Of a stretch of 64,000 bases of DNA, positions 30,898-41,042 are shown piece by piece; within the stretch, counting starts at the first letter, position 1, and each line of letters begins with the position of its first letter. This DNA is from Corynebacterium stationis. GTDB lineage: Bacteria > Actinomycetota > Actinomycetes > Mycobacteriales > Mycobacteriaceae. The stretch lies in the NCBI RefSeq assembly GCF_001941345.1, contig NZ_CP009251.1:1426001-1490000 (forward strand). Reading direction: 5' to 3'. A program made the position numbers and the translations under genes. The notes beneath the pieces are model-generated. The model ran no database searches and was not told the origin of the DNA. It was given only the letters and a program-made list of their open reading frames with translations.

Positions 30898-30997
30898 GCC
30901 CGCCAGTCTAACGTGAAATAGTTATCTCGGGAGAATAATTAAGCATTGTTGGGATTGTGATCTCAATTTATCTTCCAGTGCAACACCGCTACCGGTT

Positions 30998-33049
30998 TTA
31001 AGCGTGCAGATGCTCAAAAATGGTTTCCGCCATCTTTGGGCCGATGCCCTTGACTTCGGCAATCTCTTCTTGACTAGCTTCTTTGAGCTTCTTGACAGAG
31101 CCAAAGTGCTTGACCAAGTCAGTGCGCCTGGTTGGTCCCAGCCCGGGGATGGAGTCCAGCACCGAAGAACGCATGCGCTTGGAGCGTTGCTGGCGGTGAT
31201 AGCTAATGGCAAAGCGGTGCGCCTCATCACGGATCTGCTGCAGCAAATACAAAGCCTGAGAATTACGCGGCAAGATGACTGGCTCATCGTCACCCGGGAC
31301 CCAAATTTCTTCCAAGCGCTTGGCTAATCCCACCAAGGTCACGTCGACGATGCCTAGTTCATCAAAAACCTTTTGAGCAGCAGCTACCTGCGGGGCACCA
31401 CCGTCAACGATAAAGAGTTGAGGTGGGTAGGCAAACTTCCGCGCCACATCCGTGGTTTCCTCGATGACATTTTCATCAGCAAAGTTCGATGCCTCGGCTT
31501 CTTCATCGGGAAGAGCCAATTTATCTTCGTGGTGACGCTTAAAGCGGCGACGGGTGACTTCAGCGATAGAACCGACGTCGTCCGAGCGACCATCGCCCGC
31601 GGCCTCTTTGATTCGGTAGCGCCGGTAGTCAGACTTGCGCGGCACGCCGTCTTCAAAAACAACTAGCGATGCCACAACATCGGTGCCCTGGATATGGGAG
31701 ATATCCGTACATTCAATACGCAGCGGCGCGGTTTCCATGCCCAGCGCATCTTGGATATCTTGCAGCGCCGCCGAACGCGCGGTCAGATCGCCGACGCGCT
31801 TGAGCTTGTGCTGGCGCAGCGCATCCTTGGCATTCTTTTCCACCGTTTCCATCAGCGCACGCTTATCGCCGCGCTGCGGGACACGCAGATCCACTTGCGC
31901 ACCACGCAGGTCTTCCAAAAGCTTAACTACCTCATCAGACTCTTGAGGCATGGTGTGCACGAGAATCTCACGCGGAATAACTTTGCCCTGACGGGGCATA
32001 GCGCGGGATTCTTGGTCTACTCCCCTGCGCTGTAATGCAGCATCTTCTTCGGCTTCAATCTTTTCGCGTTCGACGGCATCACCGTAGAACTGAATGAGAA
32101 AGTTTTGCATCAGCAAAGCAAGTGCGGGGTCGTCTTCGCCCTCGTCGACTTTCTCCAATGGGGCTTGGTCGCCCATGCGCTCTACAACCCAGCCGCGTTG
32201 GCCGCGGATACGTCCATCGCGCACGTGGAAAATCTGCACTGCGGCTTCCAGCTCATCAGTGTGAAAAGCGATGAGGTCCGCATCCGTCGAATCAGTGAAG
32301 ACAACAGCTTGTTGCTCCATGATTTTATTAATGGCCTCAAGGTCATCGCGCAGGCGTGCCGCGCGTTCAAACTCTAGTGCTTCCGATGCTTCCTGCATCT
32401 GTGCCGTAAGCTGGCGTACCACCGGGCCGGTGTTACCGTTCATAAACGAGACCAGCTGATTAACAGTATCGCGGTGCTCGTCCTCGCTCACTCGCCCAAT
32501 ACACGGTGCATTGCACTTGCCAATATAGCCCAAAAGACACGGTCGGCCAAGGCTTTCGTGCCGGTTGTATACGCCCTTGGAGCACGTGCGCATGGGAAAG
32601 ACGCGCGTGAGTAGATCCAGGGCTTCACGCACAGCCCACGCGTGGGAATAAGGCCCGAAGTAGCGCACACCTTTACGGCGCGGACCACGGTAGAAAAATG
32701 CTCGCGGAATGCGCTCGCCAACGGATACCGCCAGCATCGGATAAGTTTTATCGTCACGGTATTTGACGTTGAAGCGCGGATCGAATTTCTTAATCCACGT
32801 ATATTCCAGCGCAAGAGCTTCTACTTCGCTGGCAACAACCGTCCACTCGACGCTCGCCGCGGTTTGCACCATTTGGCGAGTGCGAGGATGCAGCTGCGTG
32901 ATGTCTTGGAAATAGTTCGAGAGCCGCGAGCGAAGGTTTTTCGCCTTCCCGACATATACAACGCGTTTATTTTCATCGCGGAATTTATATACGCCTGGAT
33001 CTGTCGGGATGGTTCCAGGAGCAGGCCGGTAAGTGCTTGGATCTGCCAC
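30998..33049 (-). CDS. uvrC: Excinuclease ABC subunit C
   Basis: 683 residues from the GTG at 33049 (a TTG three codons upstream is the alternative). Nucleotide excision repair endonuclease. Order: GIY-YIG domain ([19 protein letters not shown], ~15-33), a cysteine-rich stretch ([19 protein letters not shown] ... CNAPC), UVR motif near [18 protein letters not shown], RNase H-like domain with [20 protein letters not shown], and C-terminal helix-hairpin-helix pairs ([32 protein letters not shown]). Complete and typical. Confidence 0.97.
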   Translation of the reverse strand: MADPSTYRPAPGTIPTDPGVYKFRDENKRVVYVGKAKNLRSRLSNYFQDITQLHPRTRQMVQTAASVEWTVVASEVEALALEYTWIKKFDPRFNVKYRDDKTYPMLAVSVGERIPRAFFYRGPRRKGVRYFGPYSHAWAVREALDLLTRVFPMRTCSKGVYNRHESLGRPCLLGYIGKCNAPCIGRVSEDEHRDTVNQLVSFMNGNTGPVVRQLTAQMQEASEALEFERAARLRDDLEAINKIMEQQAVVFTDSTDADLIAFHTDELEAAVQIFHVRDGRIRGQRGWVVERMGDQAPLEKVDEGEDDPALALLMQNFLIQFYGDAVEREKIEAEEDAALQRRGVDQESRAMPRQGKVIPREILVHTMPQESDEVVKLLEDLRGAQVDLRVPQRGDKRALMETVEKNAKDALRQHKLKRVGDLTARSAALQDIQDALGMETAPLRIECTDISHIQGTDVVASLVVFEDGVPRKSDYRRYRIKEAAGDGRSDDVGSIAEVTRRRFKRHHEDKLALPDEEAEASNFADENVIEETTDVARKFAYPPQLFIVDGGAPQVAAAQKVFDELGIVDVTLVGLAKRLEEIWVPGDDEPVILPRNSQALYLLQQIRDEAHRFAISYHRQQRSKRMRSSVLDSIPGLGPTRRTDLVKHFGSVKKLKEASQEEIAEVKGIGPKMAETIFEHLHA

Positions 33050-33078
33050 GGTGGCCAACTTCCCTTCTTTTGTGCTGG

Positions 33079-33645
33079 TTAATCCAGCGGCATGTACTTC
33101 GCTTCAAGTTCGCGGAAGTTCCGGGTAGCAGCAATCGCTGCTTCTTTATCGCCGGATTGGATTGCCCAGACTGGCACGTATTCGAAATTCGGCAATTCGA
33201 TGCGCGCCATGCGTGAGCCTTCGGGGAAAGACATGCCGTAGATGACTTCCCACGGGTAAAAGCGCGTGCCGATGATGTTGCGGATTTCTACCCCATCAGA
33301 ATTAGCGCGCAGACGTGGACGGTTGAACGCCAGCCACGCGATTATCGAAATGACGATACCGATGCCAGGGAAAGCTAGCTTATCGATGAAAGTGATATAC
33401 GCACCGGTAAATTCGACATCCAGCATGATGCCCATAAAAAGGTGCACGGGAATCACAATCGCGATGCACACCCACGCCACTTTGCGCAGAAATGGCGAGG
33501 AAATAGTCAACTCCCACGGCTTCGTGGAGGTCATAGCGAAGGGATCGGCGGTGGTATACGCCAAGATCTCTTCATCAGTTAGCTTCTTCTTCGGTTGGTA
33601 GTCGCCGGGGGCACCAGCCGTTGAGTCAGTCATGGAATTAGTCAT
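33079..33645 (-). CDS. PH-domain membrane protein
   Basis: 188 residues. Two membrane segments (about 54-73 and 87-108) are followed by a PH-like (DUF2581/bacterial PH) domain with [35 protein letters not shown]. The role is unknown; related genes occur beside ribH in corynebacteria as I recall. The first ATG overlaps the ribosome site (TAGGAG touches it), so the ATG four codons on (33633) is also possible. It starts 3 bases after the ribH stop and is probably coupled to it. Confidence 0.85.
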   Translation of the reverse strand: MTNSMTDSTAGAPGDYQPKKKLTDEEILAYTTADPFAMTSTKPWELTISSPFLRKVAWVCIAIVIPVHLFMGIMLDVEFTGAYITFIDKLAFPGIGIVISIIAWLAFNRPRLRANSDGVEIRNIIGTRFYPWEVIYGMSFPEGSRMARIELPNFEYVPVWAIQSGDKEAAIAATRNFRELEAKYMPLD

Positions 33646-33648
33646 CTC

Positions 33649-34140
33649 CTACAGTCCGCGCTTTGATGCGCGTTCTTTGATATTACGCAATTGCAGCACA
33701 GTATCTAAAGCCGCTTGCATGGCTTCTACGCCCTTGTCTTCGGCAGCACCTGGTGCACCTGAACGATCCACCGCTTGGTCGTGGGTGTTGACTGTCAAGA
33801 CGCCATTAGCAATCGGCTTGGAAGTATCCAGCGCAATTCGGGTTAGGCCCTGAGTGACGGAGTCACAGACATAATCAAAGTGCGGAGTGCCACCACGGAT
33901 GACACAACCCAGTGCTACAACTGCGTCGTAGTGGCGTGCTGCTTCTTGTACCGCGACGGGAATCTCCAGTGCGCCGACGACGCGGAAACCATCTGCTTCG
34001 GCGCCAAGTTGCTGTGCATGAGCAAGCGCTCGCTCATGGAGGCGGTCACAAATATCTGCGTTCCAGGTTGCGCTGATAACCGCGACGGAGATGCCGGTGG
34101 CATCAATCGTGGCGACTTCTGGTAGTCCTTCTTTGCTCAT
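33649..34140 (-). CDS. ribH: 6,7-dimethyl-8-ribityllumazine synthase
   Basis: 163 residues, normal length. It joins the butanone phosphate from RibB with the pyrimidine from RibD/RibA to give the riboflavin precursor; such proteins form icosahedral or pentameric shells. Motifs: [35 protein letters not shown] split over residues ~53-75, and [14 protein letters not shown] (~77-90). Fourth gene of the ribD-ribC-ribBA-ribH run. Confidence 0.96.
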
Positions 34141-34171
34141 GTTCTTGCTTTCTTCGACGTTTTCAGGGTTC

Positions 34172-35443
34172 TTACTTCAGCGCGTGCGCCGCGTCCCACC
34201 GCGCAACCTGCGGCAAATCGTGGTTCATGCGGTCACGCTTGGTGCGCAGGTAATCAATATTGTCTGCGTTTGGCTCTACTTCTACCGGAGTATGCGCGGA
34301 CGCTTCTACCCCGAAGCCACGCAGGCCTTCGCCTTTGTGTGGGTTATTGGTCAACAGGTTTGCTGACTTGATGCCCAGATCGCGCAGGATTTGCCCGGCG
34401 ACTGAGTATTCACGGGCATCTTCCGGCAAGCCTTGCTCCAGGTTGGCATCGACAGTATCGAGGCCTGAATCTTGCAGGCTGTAAGCTTTAAGCTTTGCCA
34501 AAAGTCCAATGCCGCGGCCTTCGTGACCGCGCAAGTAAATGATGATTCCCTGGCCAGCCTCTTGGATAATCTCCATAGACTGGTGCAGCTGCTGGCCACA
34601 GTCGCAACGACGGGAATGGAAGACATCGCCGGTGAGGCACTCTGAGTGCACGCGGACAAAAACATCTTCGGCACCGTTGAGTTCTTCCACGCCACCTGCA
34701 ATCAGTGCCACGTGCTCTTGGCCGTCGATCTCGTGCTTGTAGCCCAGTGCGGTAAAAGAGCCGAAGTCCGTCGGCAACTGGGTTTCGACCGTGCGACGTA
34801 CCTGAGTCTCATTGTGACGGCGCCATTGGATGAGCTGCTCGATGGATATCATCTTCAAGTCATGCTCATCAGAAAAACGACGCAGCTCTTCGGAACGAGC
34901 CATCGTGGTCGGGTCTTCTTCAGAGACGATTTCACACAAAACACCCGCTGGACGCAGGCCCGCCAAGCGAGCCAAGTCGATGGCGGCTTCCGTGTGCCCA
35001 TCACGCTCAAGCACACCATTAGGACGCGCAGCCAGCGGAACCACATGCCCTGGGCGGGTAAAGTCATCCACCACGCTCATAGGGTCTGCGAGACGGAGCA
35101 TAGTTTCTGCGCGGCTAGTGGCGGAGATTCCGGTGGTGCCTGTATTTGCATCAACTGTGACGGTATACGCAGTACCGCGCACGTCTTCATTCCTGCCCAT
35201 CATCGGTGGCAAGTTCAAACGCTTGCAGTCTTCAGGCAGCAAAGGCACGCAAATATAACCCGAGGAATAGCGCACCATAAAAGCTACGAGCTCAGGTGTT
35301 GCAAGCTCCGCGGCGAAAATCAGGTCACCCTCATTCTCGCGGTCCTCGTTGTCAACTACAACTACTGCCTTGCCGGCAGCGATATCCGCAATCGCCTCCT
35401 CGATGGAGTCCAGACGAACTGCGCTATTTAAAGGTGCGTTCAT
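34172..35443 (-). CDS. ribBA: Bifunctional DHBP synthase / GTP cyclohydrolase II
   Basis: 423 residues. The N-terminal half (to ~205) is 3,4-dihydroxy-2-butanone-4-phosphate synthase with [19 protein letters not shown] and the [11 protein letters not shown] loop; the C-terminal half is GTP cyclohydrolase II with the zinc cysteines in [20 protein letters not shown] and [10 protein letters not shown]. Both committed steps of riboflavin synthesis thus come from one chain. Both catalytic halves look intact. No FMN riboswitch is seen near it. Confidence 0.97.
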
Positions 35444-35470
35444 AGCTATCTAGCTTAGTCTCTACCCTTG

Positions 35471-36070
35471 TTAAACCTCGCCTTGGGGGCGAACCATCTT
35501 CTCGACATACTTCGCTAACACGTCAACCTCGAGATTAACCAGATCACCTTCGGCTAAATCACCCAAGATGGTGTCGCGCAAAGTAACTGGAATCAAAGAG
35601 ACCTCAAACCAGGTTTCCCCAATTGCAGATACCGTCAAAGACGTGCCGCTAATCGCAATCGAGCCCTTTTCAACAACATAACGTGCTAGATCCGCAGGCA
35701 ATTCGAAACGCAAAATATCCCAGTGCTCCGACGGAGTGCGGGAGATAAGTTTGGCGGTGCCATCGACATGGCCTTGCACGATATGCCCGCCCAATCGGGT
35801 GGTAGGTAGCAATGCGCGTTCGAGGTTTACCGTGCTCTGTGGCGCAAGTTCACCCAAAGCTGAGCGGTTTAGAGATTCCTGCATAATGTCGGCGATAAAC
35901 GTCGCGTCTCCCAACTCCGCGACGGTCAAGCACACGCCGTTGACAGAAATGGAGTCTCCTAGTTGAGCATCAGCGGTTACCACCGGTGCCCCAATTTGCA
36001 TGCGGATAGAATCCCCAAGCTCCTCCAGCGCGATAACCTTGCCTTTTTCTTCAACCAGCCCAGTAAACAA
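35471..36070 (-). CDS. ribC: Riboflavin synthase, alpha chain
   Basis: 199 residues made of two similar lumazine-binding repeats: MFTGLVEEKGKV opens the first and VQGHVDGTAKLISRTPSEHW the second. It dismutates two ribityllumazines to riboflavin. The SVNGVCLTVAEL and AISGTSLTVSAI motifs are the paired repeats. TTG start with AAGGAG 8 bases upstream. The gene is also called ribE in other species. Confidence 0.96.
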   Translation of the reverse strand: MFTGLVEEKGKVIALEELGDSIRMQIGAPVVTADAQLGDSISVNGVCLTVAELGDATFIADIMQESLNRSALGELAPQSTVNLERALLPTTRLGGHIVQGHVDGTAKLISRTPSEHWDILRFELPADLARYVVEKGSIAISGTSLTVSAIGETWFEVSLIPVTLRDTILGDLAEGDLVNLEVDVLAKYVEKMVRPQGEV

Positions 36071-36090
36071 CCAATTCTCCTTTAGTGAAA

Positions 36091-37143
36091 TTATTTAGTG
36101 AGTGCAGTACGCACGTAGTTGATTAATAAATCATCGCCCAGCGCCAGAACCTGCCCGCGGGCAAAGCGCGCTGCGCCTTTCAACGTATTGGTCAACGGAT
36201 GTGCCAAGACCGAAATTCCCTCACCGAGTAGGAGCGGCGCCTGGTAGACCTGCAACCAATCCACCAGTCCTTGGTTGGCAAAGCCTGAGGCCAAACCTGC
36301 TCCGCCTTCGACCAGCACATCACGGGCGCCGGTGGCATAAAGCTCGGCCAGAGCTTCACCGATGGTGGCATATTGCTCAAATCCAAGCCGGTTGAGATTA
36401 GACGCGGCATCACCGGCATCGGCAATATTGCGACGGCCAATGACAACTCGCCGGGGTTGGTGTTCTCGTTGGGTGCCGTCTGGATAGCGGGCAGTAAGCG
36501 ATGGATTATCAATCAAGGCCGTGCCAGTGCCGATGATAATGGCATCGCGGTGTTCACGGTCAACGTGGACATAGTCACGCGCCATTTCCCCAGTGATCCA
36601 CTGGCTGGTGCCATCGGCAGCTGCAGTAAAGCCATCGATAGTTTGCGCAAATTTCAACGTAACGTGGGGACGTCGCAACTGCACGGACTTCAACCACGGA
36701 ATGAGCGCATCCGGTACTCCCTCCGGGCTTGGCAGCTGCACGACATTGATGCCGGCATCGACAAGCACTTGTGCCCCGCCGCCAGCGCTGGGATTCGGGT
36801 CGGAGTGTAAGAAAAAGACATCTTTGATGCCGGCTTCGATTAAAGCCTGCGTGCACGGTCCCGTGCGGCCGGTATGCCGGCACGGCTCCAGCGTCACCAC
36901 GGCGGTAGCGCCTTCGGTCTTGCCAGCGGCATCGGCTAGAGCTTGGACTTCTGCGTGCGCCCCGCCCACCGGCTGAGTCGCACCGGTGCCCACAATCTCA
37001 CCCGAAGTCGAAATAATTACCGCACCCACCGGTGGATTCGGGCTGGTAGTCCCGCGCACTTCCCACCCTGCAGACATTGCGGTGCGCAACGCCTGCTCCA
37101 CAATCGGAGCCACGGCTTGGTCTGCACCGGGGTTGCTATCCAT
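36091..37143 (-). CDS. ribD: Bifunctional diaminohydroxyphosphoribosylaminopyrimidine deaminase / reductase
   Basis: 350 residues. The N-terminal deaminase has the zinc site GGAHAEVQAL and EPCRHTGRTGPC (~58-98); the C-terminal reductase has LKFAQTIDGFTAAADGTSQW (~162-181) and VLVEGGAGLASGF. It performs two consecutive steps of riboflavin synthesis. It is the first rib gene after rpe (18-base gap), so the cluster is read through from the rsmB-rpe side and no separate leader or riboswitch fits in between. Confidence 0.96.
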   Translation of the reverse strand: MDSNPGADQAVAPIVEQALRTAMSAGWEVRGTTSPNPPVGAVIISTSGEIVGTGATQPVGGAHAEVQALADAAGKTEGATAVVTLEPCRHTGRTGPCTQALIEAGIKDVFFLHSDPNPSAGGGAQVLVDAGINVVQLPSPEGVPDALIPWLKSVQLRRPHVTLKFAQTIDGFTAAADGTSQWITGEMARDYVHVDREHRDAIIIGTGTALIDNPSLTARYPDGTQREHQPRRVVIGRRNIADAGDAASNLNRLGFEQYATIGEALAELYATGARDVLVEGGAGLASGFANQGLVDWLQVYQAPLLLGEGISVLAHPLTNTLKGAARFARGQVLALGDDLLINYVRTALTK

Positions 37144-37161
37144 AATCCAGTAATCCCTTAA

Positions 37162-37842
37162 TTAGACGGTGGCCAAAGCGCGCAGGTTCTCTACCTCGGC
37201 TGCGCGGTCAGCTTGCTTAAAGATTGCCGAACCCGCCACGAATGCATCGCAGCCAGCTTCCGCGCTTTGCGCGATGGTGTCAGCAGATATTCCGCCATCA
37301 ATTTCGATGAGCGTATCTAAGCCTTGGTCATCGATAGCTGAGCGGAGCTTGCGCACCTTATCGAGCATCTCCGGCATAAATTTCTGCCCGCCAAAGCCCG
37401 GTTCAACACTCATCACCAGAACTAAGTCGAAGTGGGACAGCTTATCTAGCCACGGCTCAATTGGGGTATTGGGCTTAATGGAAAATCCAGCGCGAACGCC
37501 GAGCTCGCGGATCTTAGCTGCCAATGCAAGCGCTGCTGCCTCGTCTTCAACCGCCTCGACGTGGAAGATGATGCAATCTGCACCCGCCTTAGCGTAAGTG
37601 TCTACCCACTGTGCTGGCTCCTGGATCATCAAATGCACATCAAGGGTTTGATCCGTGATCCCATCGACGGCCTTGGTGATATCTGGACCAAAGGACAGGT
37701 TCGGGACGAAATGGCCGTCCATAATGTCGACGTGAATCCATTCGGCATTAGCCACGGACTTCACCTCTTCGCCTAAGCGTGTGAAATCCGCAGCCAAGAT
37801 CGAAGGCGCGATAATTGGAGCACTAATAGAGCTAGAAGTCAT
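37162..37842 (-). CDS. rpe: Ribulose-phosphate 3-epimerase
   Basis: 226 residues, a TIM-barrel epimerase of the pentose phosphate pathway. Motifs: IAPSILAADFTRLGEEV, WIHVDIMDGHFVPNLSFGPD (~37-56) and MSVEPGFGGQKF (metal and phosphate binding). The ATG at 37842 gives the usual N-terminus; an ATG at 37851 is close behind the rsmB stop, and the longer open frame only overlaps rsmB. Translational coupling to rsmB is likely. Confidence 0.95.
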   Translation of the reverse strand: MTSSSISAPIIAPSILAADFTRLGEEVKSVANAEWIHVDIMDGHFVPNLSFGPDITKAVDGITDQTLDVHLMIQEPAQWVDTYAKAGADCIIFHVEAVEDEAAALALAAKIRELGVRAGFSIKPNTPIEPWLDKLSHFDLVLVMSVEPGFGGQKFMPEMLDKVRKLRSAIDDQGLDTLIEIDGGISADTIAQSAEAGCDAFVAGSAIFKQADRAAEVENLRALATV

Positions 37843-37852
37843 GCTGCCCATC

Positions 37853-39454
37853 TTAGGACTTTTTGCGCAGCACAGCGAAGAACATTGCATCCGTGCCATG
37901 GCGGTGCGGCCACATTTGCACAGACTTATGCTCGCCTACATCTCCCATGTCAGGAATCAAGTCATGAGCGTTGTCTTCCACGATGTCTAGCTCCGCTACC
38001 GCGCGGTCGACGATACTGCGGGTCTCGCGTAAATCTGGCGAACAGGTGGAGTACACAATTACCCCTCCTGGCCGAAGCAGGCCTACGGCCGATTCCAGCA
38101 ATTCGAATTGCAGCTGCGTGAGCTCAGTAATATCGGACTCGGATTTACGCCAGCGCGCCTCCGGACGACGGCGCAAAGCGCCCAGGCCGGAACACGGGGC
38201 ATCGACTAAAATGCGATCAAAACCTGGCTCAAGTCCCGGCCTGCGCCCATCGGCAACGTGTACCCGTACCGGCAAATCACCCACGGTCTTTTCCACCAGC
38301 TGCGCACGGTGGGAAGAGACTTCCACCGCATCCACGGTGGCGCCATCCATCCGCGCGAGCGAGCCCATCAAGGCCGCTTTGCCACCAGGACCAGCACATA
38401 AATCAAGCCAACGACCTTGATCCTCCCCATCAATCGGTGCTTCGACAACGGCACGTGCGATAAGCTGCGAGCCCTCATCTTGCACGGCCGCAAGGCCTTG
38501 CTGCACAGGCTCCAGCTCTCCAGGATCCCCGGATTCCATGTAGACGGCATAAGGCGAATACTTGCCTTCTTCAGAGCCCGTCATCAGCGCAAGTTCCTCG
38601 GCTGTAATCTCGCCGGGGCGAGCAACTAAGTGCACGATAGGACGCTGCGAGTCGCCTTCTAATGCCGCCTCCAAATCACCTAGCCCCACAACGCGGGAGA
38701 AGGACTGCGCAATCCACTCGGGGTGCGCATGGCGAAAAGCAATCGCGGCAATCTCGCCGTCAGGAGTTAGTTGCTCCAGCAAGGTCTGCGGGCTCGCGCG
38801 CGTAATGGAACGCATAATGCCGTTGACAAAGCCTTTGGCCTTTTCATGCCCTGCTGCTTGCACAAGACGCACGGTAGTATCGACTGCCGCGTGCTGTTCG
38901 ACACGGGTGTACAGCAGTTGGTAGGTCCCCAAGCGCAGTGCATCCAACACTTCCAGGGCAAGGCTGTCTAGCCCGCGCGAGGAGTGCTTGGCGATGACCG
39001 CGTCGACCACACCTTCGGCACGCAAGGTGCCATAGGTTAATTCCGTAGCAAAGGCTGCATCCCTGCCATCGAGTTTATTAACGCGCAGTGCCTTGGGCAG
39101 GGTTAAGTTGGCAAAGGCATCATCGCGGTGCACGCGCAGCAACGTTTCATAGACCACTGCGCGTGGCAGGTCGACTCCAACCGAGCCAGCGTTGCGGACA
39201 ATATCTACTACCTGGCGCTCGCGATTACGGTTAGTGCCACCGGCTCGACCCGCTCGGCTTCCACCCGTTCGGCTACCGCCAGCGCGGCTACCGCCTGCTG
39301 GGGCGCCGCTCGAACGGCCACCGCCTGTGCGTTCGTGGCGGTCGTACTTTACCCGTTCACCGGAGGGTTTACTTTGGGGTTTCTTGCCACCTTGGGGTGT
39401 GCGTGCTTCTGAGTCATCGCCGGATTTGGACCGGGAGCGAAATCCACCACTCAT
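37853..39454 (-). CDS. rsmB: 16S rRNA (cytosine-C5) methyltransferase RsmB/Fmu
   Basis: 533 residues. An N-terminal extension of ~80 residues is basic and low in complexity, with [20 protein letters not shown] repeats (about 54-71). Then a NusB-like RNA-binding domain (~80-220) and a SAM-dependent methyltransferase domain with [13 protein letters not shown], the [18 protein letters not shown] loop and the catalytic YSTCSPD cysteine. It methylates 16S rRNA. The start overlaps the fmt stop (ATGA). Confidence 0.94.
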   Translation of the reverse strand: MSGGFRSRSKSGDDSEARTPQGGKKPQSKPSGERVKYDRHERTGGGRSSGAPAGGSRAGGSRTGGSRAGRAGGTNRNRERQVVDIVRNAGSVGVDLPRAVVYETLLRVHRDDAFANLTLPKALRVNKLDGRDAAFATELTYGTLRAEGVVDAVIAKHSSRGLDSLALEVLDALRLGTYQLLYTRVEQHAAVDTTVRLVQAAGHEKAKGFVNGIMRSITRASPQTLLEQLTPDGEIAAIAFRHAHPEWIAQSFSRVVGLGDLEAALEGDSQRPIVHLVARPGEITAEELALMTGSEEGKYSPYAVYMESGDPGELEPVQQGLAAVQDEGSQLIARAVVEAPIDGEDQGRWLDLCAGPGGKAALMGSLARMDGATVDAVEVSSHRAQLVEKTVGDLPVRVHVADGRRPGLEPGFDRILVDAPCSGLGALRRRPEARWRKSESDITELTQLQFELLESAVGLLRPGGVIVYSTCSPDLRETRSIVDRAVAELDIVEDNAHDLIPDMGDVGEHKSVQMWPHRHGTDAMFFAVLRKKS

Positions 39455-40437
39455 GCGAAAAATACCTCGCCGTCAATGTCGTTATCTTCGGAGTTATTCT
39501 TAGCTCCCTGACCGCGTCCCCAGTCAGCCGCGTTCATCATCTTCTTACCTACTGGCTGCAGCTCATCGATACGCACTGGAGTTGAAGCCGTGCCAATGTA
39601 GACAGCCTTCTTCGTGATGTGTAACTGGCCGGGTTCAAGATGCGGCAATTCGCCGAGTTCTTGCGCAGCAGCATGCAGCGGGCTGACTTTACCAATTTTG
39701 ATGCGGTCTTCCCCGTGCATTGTCCACGCCCCTGGGAAAGGTGAGTGCGCGCGGATGTGGCGGCCAACGGCAAAGTCAGGCTGGGTCCACGAAACACGTG
39801 CATCCTCAGTCGAAATTTTAGGGGCATACGTGGGCTCGCCCTGCTGGGGCTGCGCTACTAGCGTGCCTGATTCCAGCCCATCCATCGTCGCGACCATCAG
39901 CTGTGCACCGGAATGTGAGAGGCGCTCTAAAAGTGCGCCGGCAGTATCAACGGTTTGAATAGTCTCAGTCGTCGTACCTAGGACAGGACCGGTGTCTAGG
40001 CCTTCTTCAATCTGAAAAGTAGTTGCGCCAGTGATGTCATCGCCAGCATTGATTGCTGCCTGCACAGGGGCTGCACCGCGCCATGCTGGCAGCAGTGAAA
40101 AGTGCAAATTAACCCAGCCGTGTTGAGCTACATCGAGTAAGTCCTTAGGCACCAAGTTGCCGTACGCCACAACAGGGATGGCATCGGGAGCAAGCTCTGT
40201 CAGGCGCGCACGGATGGCGTCGCCATCTTCCGTGCCGGCTTTAAGCGTGGACGGAGTTAAGACTTCAATTCCGTGCTCAAGAGCTACTTCTTTGACCGGG
40301 CTGGGCACCATTTTGCGCCCGCGTCCCTTGCGCGCATCTGGGCGAGTAAGGACGGCTATCACCTCATGTCCCGAGGCAATTAGTGCGTTTAAAGTAGGAA
40401 CAGCAGGTTCCGGGGTGCCAGCAAATACTAGCTTCAT
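39451..40437 (-). CDS. fmt: Methionyl-tRNA formyltransferase
   Basis: 328 residues. It formylates initiator Met-tRNA using 10-formyl-THF. Motifs: [16 protein letters not shown], the folate/catalytic stretch [20 protein letters not shown] (~107-126) with Asn, His and the later Asp ([20 protein letters not shown]). It follows def (17-base gap), the standard pairing for formyl-methionine turnover. Confidence 0.97.
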   Translation of the reverse strand: MKLVFAGTPEPAVPTLNALIASGHEVIAVLTRPDARKGRGRKMVPSPVKEVALEHGIEVLTPSTLKAGTEDGDAIRARLTELAPDAIPVVAYGNLVPKDLLDVAQHGWVNLHFSLLPAWRGAAPVQAAINAGDDITGATTFQIEEGLDTGPVLGTTTETIQTVDTAGALLERLSHSGAQLMVATMDGLESGTLVAQPQQGEPTYAPKISTEDARVSWTQPDFAVGRHIRAHSPFPGAWTMHGEDRIKIGKVSPLHAAAQELGELPHLEPGQLHITKKAVYIGTASTPVRIDELQPVGKKMMNAADWGRGQGAKNNSEDNDIDGEVFFA

Positions 40438-40454
40438 TATCTCTGGGTCGCTTT

Positions 40455-40964
40455 CTACTTGTTAAACCAGTCGGAATTGCGAATTTGCGACATCGCTTGC
40501 TTACGCTCATCGGCTTCTAAGCGGGAAAGAAATAGCACGCCATCCAAATGGTCAGTTTCATGCTGCACGCAACGCGCCATCAATCCGGAGACCACCATGC
40601 TTATCGGATTACCGTGGACATCTTGGCCGCTGACGGACACGGTTTCAAAACGCGTCGTGGGAGTGGAAATTTCTGGGATGGATAGACACCCTTCGATTCC
40701 TGTTTGGGTTTCCTCCCCGAGTTCTTTCCACACCGGGTTGATAATCGCCCCGCGCATGCCGGATTCAGTATGGGAGCAGTCGTAGACGAAGATGCGCTTT
40801 AACAAGCCAATCTGGTTGGCAGCAAGGCCTACTCCCCCAGCCGCATCCATGGTTTCCAGCATGTCTTCAGCTAAATCTTCTAGAGCTTCATCAAACTCGG
40901 TGATTTCACTAGCGCGGGTGGTCAATACTGGGTCGCCGTACAGCCGGATTTCTCTAATGGTCAA
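40455..40964 (-). CDS. def: Peptide deformylase
   Basis: 169 residues. The three family motifs are intact: [10 protein letters not shown] (~44-53), EGCLSIPE (~91-98) and QHETDHLDG (~133-141), whose Cys and two His bind the metal. It removes the formyl group from new proteins. The start is TTG with GAAAGAG upstream. Downstream partner is fmt. Confidence 0.97.
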   Translation of the reverse strand: MTIREIRLYGDPVLTTRASEITEFDEALEDLAEDMLETMDAAGGVGLAANQIGLLKRIFVYDCSHTESGMRGAIINPVWKELGEETQTGIEGCLSIPEISTPTTRFETVSVSGQDVHGNPISMVVSGLMARCVQHETDHLDGVLFLSRLEADERKQAMSQIRNSDWFNK

Positions 40965-41042
40965 GGTTCTTCGCTCTTTCTCACACTCGGTATCGCTTAG
41001 CCTCCCACAATAGTGAATCTGCTTAGCTCAAGTCGCATCAGC

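Noticed and set aside
37144..37161. FMN riboswitch for the riboflavin genes
   Set aside because: The gap between rpe and ribD is 18 bases and the other gaps in the rib run are short; no RFN-like fold fits anywhere in the cluster.
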